Origin: an uncultured Litorilinea sp.
GTDB lineage: Bacteria > Chloroflexota > Anaerolineae > Caldilineales > Caldilineaceae
Assembly (NCBI GenBank): GCA_937922105.1
Contig: CAKZVN010000090.1
Location: 1-8,748, forward strand
Length of the DNA stretch: 8,748 bases
Direction: 5' to 3'
Shown here in pieces: positions 1 through 5,749 of the stretch (its first letter is position 1; each line of letters starts with the position of its first letter). A model generated the notes under the pieces. That model saw nothing but the letters and a program-made list of their open reading frames with translations, did not search any database and had not been told where the DNA came from. Both the position numbers and the translations under genes were made by a program.

Positions 1-945
1 CGTCGCCGTCGCGACCGCCACGATGGACAGACTGATGGTCCCCATCAGCAGGTTGTAGTCGGCTTGTAACACAGCGGTATAGATCAGCGTGCCCAAGCCG
101 GGATAGCCGAAGAGAATCTCCGTAATAAGAGAGCCGTTAAAGACGCCGCCCAAAACCAGCGCCAACATGGTGATCTGGGGCAAAATTGCGTTACGCAGGA
201 CATACTGGACCATGATCCGGCCCTGACCTACTCCCTTGAGCTTGGCGAAATAGACGAAATCTTCCTCGGCAATCGTGGAAGAAAGCGCCTTCATGCTCAA
301 AATCCACCAGCCCATCCCCACCAAAATGATCGAAAGCGCAGGGAGGAGGGAGTTGTAGATTGCGCTGCCGATGAATTGCAGCGTGAACGGTTGACCGCGC
401 ACGTTAAAGGCAAGCGGGAAGACAGGCCAAACGTAAATAAACAAAATGATCAGCACCAACGCCAATACATAGTATGGAATGGGATAGAGCGTGATCGCCA
501 CCGCCTCCAGGAAGCGCGAGAGCGGTGCGTCTTTGCGATAGCCTGCCAACAGACCGATCAAGTTGCCGAGAATCCACGCAATCAACGTGGACGACAGCAA
601 AAGGAAAATAGACCAGGGCAGCGCACGGGCAATGAGATGGCTTACCGGTGTGGGAAACATGGTCAGGGACGGGCCGAAGTCCCAGGTCACAAACACACGG
701 GTCATAAACCCGACATACTGGGACCACAAAGTCCCCTCGAGACCAAAAGCAACGGTCAAAGAAGTGCGCAGGGCTTCAATTTGCTCCGGCTCCATGAAAG
801 CCCCTTGGGCCATAATCCGTCCCAGCATGGCTTCCACCGGATCGGAAGGCATGAAGCGCGGGACGAAGAAAATGGTGGTGATGCCGATCCAGACCACCAG
901 GATGTAAGTGACAATGCGCGAGAGCAAAAAAGCGGCGAAACGCAC
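1..945 (-). CDS. ABC transporter permease, DppB/OppB type (3' end cut by window edge)
   Basis: Inner-membrane permease subunit of a dipeptide/oligopeptide/oligosaccharide (Dpp/Opp-type) ABC importer. The frame is open for 315 codons to the left edge, so only the extreme C-terminus is missing (family members are usually about 305-340 residues). The start is GTG at 945, preceded by AAAGGAGT at 953-960 with 8 nt between GGAG and GTG; no ATG lies nearby. The N-terminus (about 5-28) is hydrophobic and reads RIVTYILVVWIGITTIFFVPR, followed by the MPSDPVEAM segment usual in this family. More membrane segments fall near 110-136, 150-175, 200-222, 255-275 and 298-315. The EAA-type loop that contacts the ATPase spans about 227-256 (AKLKGVGQGR then RNAILP). 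It lies 106 bp downstream of the solute-binding protein gene on the same strand, so they probably share an operon. The partner permease and ATPases are not in the window. The substrate is not determined by this subunit. Confidence 0.93.
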   Translation of the reverse strand, partial: MRFAAFLLSRIVTYILVVWIGITTIFFVPRFMPSDPVEAMLGRIMAQGAFMEPEQIEALRTSLTVAFGLEGTLWSQYVGFMTRVFVTWDFGPSLTMFPTPVSHLIARALPWSIFLLLSSTLIAWILGNLIGLLAGYRKDAPLSRFLEAVAITLYPIPYYVLALVLIILFIYVWPVFPLAFNVRGQPFTLQFIGSAIYNSLLPALSIILVGMGWWILSMKALSSTIAEEDFVYFAKLKGVGQGRIMVQYVLRNAILPQITMLALVLGGVFNGSLITEILFGYPGLGTLIYTAVLQADYNLLMGTISLSIVAVATAT

Positions 946-977
946 AGGCGGGACTCCTTTGCATATAGGCCGGCGGC

Positions 978-1006
978 GGGTGGGCCGCCTTCGCGGCGGC
1001 CCACCC
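978..1006 (-). promoter_or_regulatory. Intercistronic stem-loop between binding protein and permease genes
   Basis: A perfect 12-bp GC-rich inverted repeat (GGGTGGGCCGCC and its complement) encloses a 5-nt loop, in the 106-bp gap between the solute-binding protein stop and the permease start. No T-run follows on the minus strand, so it is not a canonical rho-independent terminator. In ABC importer operons, hairpins at this place often protect the upstream mRNA 3' end or partly stop transcription, so that more binding protein than permease is made. That role is inferred here from position and structure. Confidence 0.7.
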
Positions 1007-1051
1007 CAGACTTAGCCCAGGACAGCGGTTGCCGTCCTTAACAGCGCAGGA

Positions 1052-2995
1052 CTACAGGCGACCGGTCGGCTTGTACTTGGGCAACTGGTACTTGAAGAGC
1101 GACCACCACCACCACGGGCCTTCATAGGCGTTATCCGAAGTGGGGAGGTTGTCCCAGTAGTACGCAATGAAGGGCACGAACTTGGACGTGCCGAACATGG
1201 GCAACCACGGCATCTCCACGACCCATTGCTTCATAAACTGGGTATGCAGTTCGATGGTGCGCGGATCGCTGGAGGGAATGGGCGCCAGTTCATCCAAGAT
1301 AGCCGTCAGCGCTTCGCTGTTGTAGCGGATGGCGTTGCCGGGTGCGGGTGTGCCGACATCCACGATCAGGCTGTTGTGATAGACGCTATACATCTGTTGG
1401 AAGACATCGGGCGCAACGCCGCAGCCGGGCCAGTATGAGCCTGCCGTAAAGGTGCCGTTGTTGTAGCTGCTCCAGAATGTACCGGCTTCCATCTGCTGCA
1501 CATTGACGTCAATGCCGAAGGCGCGCCACGCGTCGGCGACGGCAAAGGCCAAACGCTGGGACTGGACCTCGAAGTTAGCCGGCGCATTGATGCTGAATTG
1601 CCACGGCGAGCCGTCCGGTAGGAGCCACTTGCCGTCCGCACCCTTGCTGAGGCCGGCTTTCTCGAGTAGTTCGGTCGCCTTAGCCGGGTCATAGCGCCAC
1701 CAGCCCACACCGAAGAGGTCAATGATCGCAGCCTCATCCGTGGGAATGCCCTCGACACCCTGGCTGCGCAAGGTTTCAGCCATCTTAACCGCAAAGTCCG
1801 GGTCAAAAGGCTTGTAGCCGTCCTCAAAGGCGAAGTCGGTCAACCACTGGCGCAGCGGTTTGTGATAGGTCTCTTGCAACGGCGCAACCGGCGGCACCGG
1901 TAGCGGGGAAGCGCGCAACATACCGGCAAAGGTCGCTAGGGAGACACTCTGTGCATCCGTCGCAAGGGCCAGCGCCCAGCGAACCTCAGGCTGGTTGAAG
2001 GGCGCCACCTGGGTCTGGAAGGCAATACCGCGCTCGCACGGATCGTCCAGGTTGGCGTAAGGGAAGTGCGGGAACCACGCGCGCGCGTATTCGCTGCGCT
2101 CCTTCAGAATCTCCCAGCTTTCGGGAACAATGTCGGTGAAGATGTCCAGGTCATTCTGGATGCCCGCGATGACCCGGCGCTCTTCCGGCCCATAGAAGCG
2201 ATAGAGGATGTACTTCGGCGCCGGCTCCCCTGCAATCATGCCGACATCGGTGCGCTGCCAATCCTCGCGCTTCTCCCACAGGAACCAGAAACCGTTGGGG
2301 TCCACATCCTTGACCACATAGGGACCGCTGGTGACCGGCGGGTAGTTGTTGAAGGTCACCACATTTTCCTTCTCAAAGATGTGTTTAGGAATGATGCGGA
2401 AGGCATTGCCCCACACCACGACACCGAGACGGAACGAGATGCGCGGCTCAGGCTTGACCGTCTCGATCTCGATGGTGTGCGAGTCAATGATCTCGTAACT
2501 CTTGATGATCTGCGACAACGCACCGCGGTACGGGAATTCCGGCGTGTTGAGGACCATATCAATGGTGTAAGCCATGTCCTCGGTGGTCAACTCTACACCG
2601 TCACTCCAATAAACGCCCTCACGCAACTTGATGCGGAATTTCGTAAAGTCGTCGTTGAGCGGTTCCGGCATCTCGGCAGCAAGGGCCGGGAATTGCTCAC
2701 CGGTGATGGTGTTCATTTCCCACAGATTGCTGTAGGCCAGTTGGTGCAGGCCGTTGTTGAACTGCGTGCCCGCCATGTAGGGATTCATCTGCATGGGGTT
2801 GTCAATGCGCCCATTCAGCGAGTCCACAATCAGGGTCTCATGGCGGGGCGTACCGACCTCGGTCACGCGTCCTTGACCGGTAGCCGCAGGCTGCGTGCCG
2901 GCATCACCCGACGGCGCGGGCGCAGCACAAGCCGAAAGCACCAACGTCACAACAAGCAGCAAAGCCAAAATAGGATGGCGGGGAGAGGGTCTCAT
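1052..2995 (-). CDS. ABC transporter solute-binding lipoprotein, family 5 (SBP_bac_5)
   Basis: Extracytoplasmic solute receptor of a Dpp/Opp-type importer, 647 residues from ATG at 2995. This start is chosen because AAAGGA lies 7 nt upstream and because it gives a textbook lipoprotein signal: MRPSPRHP, a hydrophobic core ILALLLVVTLVL, then lipobox LSAC with Cys23 as the lipidation site. An Ala/Pro/Gly/Thr-rich linker follows (about 24-45). The YWSDG motif with ELTTEDM (129-140) is typical of family 5 binding proteins, where the N-terminal lobe reads W-S/T-D-G. The protein is longer than classical DppA/OppA (about 510-540). Near the C-terminus there is a run of four Trp (628-631, GPWWWWSLF). 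Aromatic-rich family 5 proteins include oligosaccharide binders, so a sugar ligand is plausible given the LacI-type regulator next door, but peptide binding is not excluded. The reading frame stays open another 36 codons upstream to 3103; using that start would bury the signal peptide. Confidence 0.92.
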   Translation of the reverse strand: MRPSPRHPILALLLVVTLVLSACAAPAPSGDAGTQPAATGQGRVTEVGTPRHETLIVDSLNGRIDNPMQMNPYMAGTQFNNGLHQLAYSNLWEMNTITGEQFPALAAEMPEPLNDDFTKFRIKLREGVYWSDGVELTTEDMAYTIDMVLNTPEFPYRGALSQIIKSYEIIDSHTIEIETVKPEPRISFRLGVVVWGNAFRIIPKHIFEKENVVTFNNYPPVTSGPYVVKDVDPNGFWFLWEKREDWQRTDVGMIAGEPAPKYILYRFYGPEERRVIAGIQNDLDIFTDIVPESWEILKERSEYARAWFPHFPYANLDDPCERGIAFQTQVAPFNQPEVRWALALATDAQSVSLATFAGMLRASPLPVPPVAPLQETYHKPLRQWLTDFAFEDGYKPFDPDFAVKMAETLRSQGVEGIPTDEAAIIDLFGVGWWRYDPAKATELLEKAGLSKGADGKWLLPDGSPWQFSINAPANFEVQSQRLAFAVADAWRAFGIDVNVQQMEAGTFWSSYNNGTFTAGSYWPGCGVAPDVFQQMYSVYHNSLIVDVGTPAPGNAIRYNSEALTAILDELAPIPSSDPRTIELHTQFMKQWVVEMPWLPMFGTSKFVPFIAYYWDNLPTSDNAYEGPWWWWSLFKYQLPKYKPTGRL

Positions 2996-3098
2996 GGGTG
3001 GTCCTTTCTCCATAGAACGATTGACAGGGACAGACGTGTACAAACCACAAATCACGTGCCAATACAACCGGCGCCGAGTGTAGTACAGACTGCGATGC

Positions 3099-3110
3099 AT
3101 CACCTCCTTA
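3099..3110 (-). promoter_or_regulatory. Perfect anti-SD complement with badly spaced ATG, not the chosen start
   Basis: On the minus strand this reads TAAGGAGGTGAT, complementary to the 3' end of 16S rRNA over its whole length. An ATG (3098-3100) follows GGAGG after only 2 nt, and a GTG (3101-3103) overlaps it. Both are in frame with the solute-binding protein gene without an intervening stop. The spacing is too short for normal initiation and the resulting N-terminus would put about 36 residues before the lipoprotein signal. It may be a ribosome standby site, a remnant of an older start, or coincidence. Confidence 0.45.
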
Positions 3111-3138
3111 CAGTTACGTTACTCTCGCGTGCAGGACT

Positions 3139-3148
3139 CGTGTACACG
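3139..3148. promoter_or_regulatory. Palindrome CGTGTACACG, possible operator
   Basis: A perfect 10-bp palindrome lies in the leader of the solute-binding protein gene. The eight bases CGTGTACA recur at 3035-3042, 104 bp away and in the same orientation. It lacks the central CG of the operator found upstream of the LacI-type gene, so it is probably not a site for that protein. It could serve another dimeric regulator. In a 300-bp region a repeated 8-mer is not rare, so the support is weak. Confidence 0.3.
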
Positions 3149-3157
3149 CTTCCTTGT

Positions 3158-3192
3158 CACCATCCTGGAAGCCCTCAACTGCCAGGATGGTG
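3158..3192. promoter_or_regulatory. 11-bp inverted repeat in the transporter leader
   Basis: CACCATCCTGG at 3158-3168 and its exact complement CCAGGATGGTG at 3182-3192 enclose a 13-nt loop. It lies about 100-130 bp after the repressor stop and 160-200 bp before the binding protein start. There is no T-run on either side, so a simple rho-independent terminator is unlikely. It could be a leader hairpin, an mRNA end stabiliser for the repressor transcript, or a protein-binding inverted repeat. Confidence 0.5.
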
Positions 3193-3228
3193 GATGGGTC
3201 TAACTGCGTCACATCACGGGATTCTTCG

Positions 3229-3249
3229 GTAGGCCGAGATGCGGCCTAC
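3229..3249. promoter_or_regulatory. Stem-loop 42 nt downstream of the repressor stop
   Basis: GTAGGCCG and its exact complement CGGCCTAC enclose the 5-nt loop AGATG; the stem can extend to 10 pairs with one G-T wobble. The position just past the LacI-type gene suggests a transcript 3' end, but no T-run follows on the minus strand. It may be a weak or factor-dependent termination signal, or an RNA-stabilising hairpin. Confidence 0.45.
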
Positions 3250-3291
3250 TGAGCGGATAGCAACATGGTTTGCACAGATTGCGGCGACGGT

Positions 3292-4332
3292 CTAGGCCTG
3301 AACCATCCTCCCTAAATCCCCGCGACCGTTGTCGTGGCGTGCGCACGATTGGCGGATGATCAAGCGGGCTTGCAGCACAATGTGGCGCACGGGCAGATTG
3401 GGTTCGGCAATGCGTTGGTGCAACATGCGCAAGGCTGTGCGTCCCAACTCATACGTCGGCTGCGCCACTACCGTCAGTTGCGGGTGGAGGATGGACATCC
3501 ACTCCAGGTCGTCGAAGCCGACCAGCGCCATATCCTCAGGAATGCGGATCCCCCGTTCTTGCAGACAGCGGATCGCGCCGACGGTCAACATATTGTTGCC
3601 GGTGAAAATCGCCGTGGGGGGAGACGGTAACTCCAGAATCTCCTCGGTCAGACGATATCCTGTCACCTCGCGTGGCTGTCCGCTGCGCACCAATCCCTCC
3701 TCGATAGGAAGGTAGGCACTCTGCATGGCAGATAGATAGCCCTCATGGCGTTGGCGACCGGTGGTGGTGGTCAGCGACGGCAGAATGGCGGCAATCCGAC
3801 GATGCCCGTCCTGAATGATGTGGCGAATGATCGCTGCGGTCGCGCGCACATTATCCACCAGGACCGAGTCCACCTCCACGCCATAGACACGACGATCCAC
3901 CGTCACCACAGGAATTCCCGCTTCCAGCAGCGGCTCCAGGCTTGCCCCGCGCTCCGACGCCGGACAGACCACAACTCCGGCGACCTTTTCGGCGACCATC
4001 AGGCGCAGATAGAAACGCTCCTTCTCCACGTCCTCATCGGTATTGCACAGAAAGATGGCTTGCTGCTGGGCATAGGCCCCATCCTCGACGGCACGCACGA
4101 GATGGGTGAAAAAGGGATTTTGGATATCGGAAATGACGACGCCGATGATGGCTGCTTTTTGACCGCGCAAACTGCGCGCCACTCGATTCGGGTGATAACC
4201 GAGTTCCTCGATGGCGTTCAGGACACGCCCACGCACTTCGGGGCGCACATGAGGGTGGTCCGACAGAACCCGCGACACTGTCGCGGTAGAGACGCCCGCC
4301 CGCAACGCAACGTCTACCAAACGGATTTTCAT
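3292..4332 (-). CDS. LacI/GalR-family transcriptional repressor
   Basis: DNA-binding regulator of 346 residues, the normal length for the family. The N-terminal helix-turn-helix (about 4-23) reads VDVALRAGVSTATVSRVLS. The hinge helix PNRVARSLR (48-56) carries Leu55 at the place where family members insert a Leu at a central CpG in the operator. The rest is a periplasmic-binding-protein-like effector and dimerisation domain, starting IIGVVISDIQNPFF (62-75), with FTGNNMLTVGA (243-253) and VGFDDLEW (271-278) typical of sugar-sensing members. The gene sits upstream of the transporter genes on the same strand and divergent from the SelA-like enzyme, so it probably governs one or both. It has its own strong promoter with an embedded operator, implying autorepression. 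No purine-rich ribosome-binding site precedes ATG 4332, although the predicted untranslated leader is about 35 nt. The effector is unknown; a sugar or sugar derivative is the family expectation. Confidence 0.95.
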   Translation of the reverse strand: MKIRLVDVALRAGVSTATVSRVLSDHPHVRPEVRGRVLNAIEELGYHPNRVARSLRGQKAAIIGVVISDIQNPFFTHLVRAVEDGAYAQQQAIFLCNTDEDVEKERFYLRLMVAEKVAGVVVCPASERGASLEPLLEAGIPVVTVDRRVYGVEVDSVLVDNVRATAAIIRHIIQDGHRRIAAILPSLTTTTGRQRHEGYLSAMQSAYLPIEEGLVRSGQPREVTGYRLTEEILELPSPPTAIFTGNNMLTVGAIRCLQERGIRIPEDMALVGFDDLEWMSILHPQLTVVAQPTYELGRTALRMLHQRIAEPNLPVRHIVLQARLIIRQSCARHDNGRGDLGRMVQA

Positions 4333-4362
4333 AAAGGGCGCTAGATGGGAAGCGGGACTACT

Positions 4363-4391
4363 TTGTTGGTCGCATTGTAAACGATTACAAC
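4363..4391 (+). promoter_or_regulatory. Weak candidate promoter for the divergent SelA-like gene
   Basis: On the plus strand TTGTTG (4363-4368) and TACAAC (4386-4391) lie 17 bp apart, matching consensus at three and four positions. The -10 box overlaps the same 16-bp operator that covers the repressor promoter. If real, the transcript would begin near 4398 with a leader of about 187 nt that includes the inverted repeat at 4512-4540. The match is modest. Confidence 0.3.
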
Positions 4392-4402
4392 ACGCTTGTC
4401 AA
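4374..4402 (-). promoter_or_regulatory. Sigma-70-type promoter of the LacI-family gene
   Basis: On the minus strand a perfect -35 TTGACA (4397-4402) and a -10 TACAAT (4374-4379, five of six consensus bases) are separated by exactly 17 bp. The start of transcription would be near 4367, giving a leader of about 35 nt before the repressor ATG at 4332. A LacI-type operator occupies most of the spacer and the -10 box. Confidence 0.85.
4375..4390. promoter_or_regulatory. LacI-family operator (16-bp inverted repeat with central CG)
   Basis: TTGTAA and TTACAA, perfect inverted half-sites, flank the centre ACGA, which contains CG. The inner 14 bases TGTAAACGATTACA satisfy the published catabolite-responsive-element pattern TGWNANCGNTNWCA, a typical LacI/GalR-family site. 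It overlaps the spacer and -10 of the repressor's own promoter, so binding would block RNA polymerase. The neighbouring LacI-family protein, with hinge Leu55, is the obvious ligand; this is inferred from proximity. Confidence 0.82.
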
Positions 4403-4511
4403 GCCGGATCGCGACGGTTCGGGACCGCCAACCCGCAGGAAACAGCCGGTTTGACACTGCAACCACGCCGTTTCAAGAAACTGGACACGGAGACGCAACC
4501 GTGATAGACCT

Positions 4512-4540
4512 GATGGCACGGAGTGCAGTTCCGTGCCATC
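4512..4540 (+). promoter_or_regulatory. 11-bp inverted repeat in the leader of the SelA-like gene
   Basis: GATGGCACGGA (4512-4522) and its exact complement TCCGTGCCATC (4530-4540) enclose a 7-nt loop, ending 44 bp before the ATG at 4585. No T-run follows, so it is not a standard terminator. It could be a leader hairpin, a second regulator site or part of an attenuation device. Its sequence does not resemble the LacI-type operator at 4375-4390. Confidence 0.55.
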
Positions 4541-4584
4541 CCGCCACCCCGCGCCAGTCGCCCGCCCACCACAATCGAGGCGCT

Positions 4585-5709
4585 ATGAGTAAAATTTATC
4601 ACGATCTCGGGATTGAACCCATCATCAATGCGTGCGGCACCGTCACCGCCTATAGCGGCACGCTCATGTGGCCCGAAGTCTCCGACGCCATGAACCAGGC
4701 TAGCCGCGCCTATGTGATCATGGAGGAGTTGCATCTCGCCGCAGGCAAGCGCATTGCCCAACTCATCGGCGTGCCGGCTGCGCATGTCTGTGCCTCGGCG
4801 ACGGCGGGCATCGCGCTGGTTGCCGCAGCTGCGGTAGCCGGCTGCGATAAAGAAGCCATCCGTCGCTTGCCCGATGTCAGCGGGCTGAAACATGAGATCA
4901 TCGTGCAGCGCACCCACCGCATGGCCTATGACCAAGCCGTCCTGCTGTGCGGCGCGCGCTTCGTGGAGATTGACCCGGAGCCGGAAGCCCTGGAAGCCGC
5001 CATCACCGAGCGAACCGCGGGGGTCTTCTATGTCTTTTCCTGGAGTTTGACCGGCAAAGCCATCCCGCTGCCCGACGTGGCGCGCATCGCCCACGCGCGC
5101 GGGGTGCCGGTGTTGGTGGATGCGGCCTCCGAATTGCCGCCCATGTCCAACCTGCACCGCTTTTTAGCGGAAGGGGGCGATGTCGTGATCTTCAGCGGCG
5201 GCAAAGGCTTCCGCGGCCCCCAAGCATCAGGGCTGATCATCGGCGACCCCGCCCTGGTCGAAGCGTGCCGCCTGAACGATTGTCCCAATGCCTCCATCGG
5301 GCGCGCCATGAAGACCGGCAAAGAGGAGATCGTCGGTCTCGTCAAGGCGGTCGAGTTGTACATGGCGCGCGACCACGACGCCGACATGCTGGTCTGGGAG
5401 CGGCGCGTGGCTTACCTGCTGGAGCAGTTGTCGTCGCTGCCCACCGTCAACGCCTGGCGGCAAATGCCCTACGGCGTGGGCCAACTCTTTCCCCATGTGG
5501 CGTTGACCTGGGACGTCAACCACGTGGAGGTGAGTTATCAGGAGTTTTGGGAGCAAATGCTGGCAGGCCCGCCGCGCATCATGACCCAGCAATACGACGA
5601 CCCCTTCCGCAACCATGAACGCCAAATCCGCCTGCATGTGCACACCCTGCAAGAAGGGCAGGAGGTCATTCTCGCTCGCCGCGTGCGCGAAGTCTTGGGG
5701 GAGGGATAA
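4585..5709 (+). CDS. SelA-like PLP-dependent enzyme (possible sugar ammonia-lyase/aminotransferase-fold)
   Basis: Predicted cytoplasmic fold-type I pyridoxal-phosphate enzyme of the SelA-like group, 374 residues from ATG 4585. The frame is open back to 4396, but that stretch is low-complexity, contains the repressor promoter, and has a worse start; GAGG lies 4 nt before ATG 4585. The N-terminus IEPIINACGTVTAYSGTLMWP (10-30) is characteristic of the group. SATAG (71-75) is a likely phosphate-binding loop, VLVDAASELPP (176-186) supplies Asp179 for the pyridine nitrogen, and FSGGKGFRGPQASG (203-216) carries the probable Schiff-base Lys207. Bacterial SelA proteins are about 460 residues with an extra N-terminal domain for tRNA-Sec; this one lacks it, and no other selenocysteine genes are visible. 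Characterised short relatives include D-glucosaminate-6-phosphate ammonia-lyase (DgaE), so a lyase acting on an amino sugar acid or related compound is plausible but unproven. The gene diverges from the LacI-type repressor and converges with the SDR gene. Confidence 0.88.
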   Translation: MSKIYHDLGIEPIINACGTVTAYSGTLMWPEVSDAMNQASRAYVIMEELHLAAGKRIAQLIGVPAAHVCASATAGIALVAAAAVAGCDKEAIRRLPDVSGLKHEIIVQRTHRMAYDQAVLLCGARFVEIDPEPEALEAAITERTAGVFYVFSWSLTGKAIPLPDVARIAHARGVPVLVDAASELPPMSNLHRFLAEGGDVVIFSGGKGFRGPQASGLIIGDPALVEACRLNDCPNASIGRAMKTGKEEIVGLVKAVELYMARDHDADMLVWERRVAYLLEQLSSLPTVNAWRQMPYGVGQLFPHVALTWDVNHVEVSYQEFWEQMLAGPPRIMTQQYDDPFRNHERQIRLHVHTLQEGQEVILARRVREVLGEG

Positions 5710-5749
5710 CGGCTCGCGCCGGGGTGGGGATGCCGGCAGTGTACCGCGC

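Larger units (their letters stand above)
2996..3291 (-). other. 296-bp leader/intergenic region between repressor and binding protein genes
   Basis: No convincing gene lies here. From the repressor side it holds a stem-loop at 3229-3249, a second at 3158-3192, the palindrome CGTGTACACG at 3139-3148, and a perfect Shine-Dalgarno-like stretch at 3099-3110. The working ribosome-binding site of the binding protein is AAAGGA just before 2995. I could not find a -35/-10 pair close to consensus on the minus strand, so the transporter genes may have an activator-dependent or divergent promoter, or may be read through from the repressor gene. Confidence 0.6.

Noticed and set aside
376..1041. Plus-strand open frame over the permease gene
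   Set aside because: The minus-strand frame encodes a clear DppB-type permease with a good ribosome-binding site; the plus-strand product is low-complexity and hydrophilic.
3021..3049. TTGACA on the plus strand in the transporter leader
   Set aside because: No acceptable -10 box at normal spacing and no plus-strand gene downstream.
3096..3112. Plus-strand similarity to the 3' end of 16S rRNA (ATCACCTCCTTA)
   Set aside because: Only 12 bases match and no rRNA sequence surrounds them; it is simply the complement of a Shine-Dalgarno-like stretch on the minus strand.
2066..3232. Long plus-strand open frame (388 codons) opposite the binding-protein gene
   Set aside because: It is antisense to a well-supported lipoprotein gene, its translation has no recognisable domain and is rich in Arg/His/Asp, as expected of a GC-rich shadow frame.
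4451..4479. Perfect TTGACA on the plus strand as promoter of the SelA-like gene
   Set aside because: At 16-18 bp spacing the -10 position reads about CAAGAA, matching consensus at only two bases.
4396..4584. Upstream extension of the SelA-like gene to a TTG start
   Set aside because: The extra 63 residues are low-complexity, overlap the repressor promoter and inverted repeat, and do not belong to the family; ATG 4585 starts the conserved N-terminus.
4399..5157. Minus-strand open frame opposite the SelA-like gene
   Set aside because: The translation lacks any family motif, and the plus-strand frame carries the PLP-binding residues.
4585..5709. Annotation as selenocysteine synthase (selA)
   Set aside because: The tRNA-binding N-terminal domain is missing, length is 374 rather than about 460, and no selenocysteine gene is adjacent.
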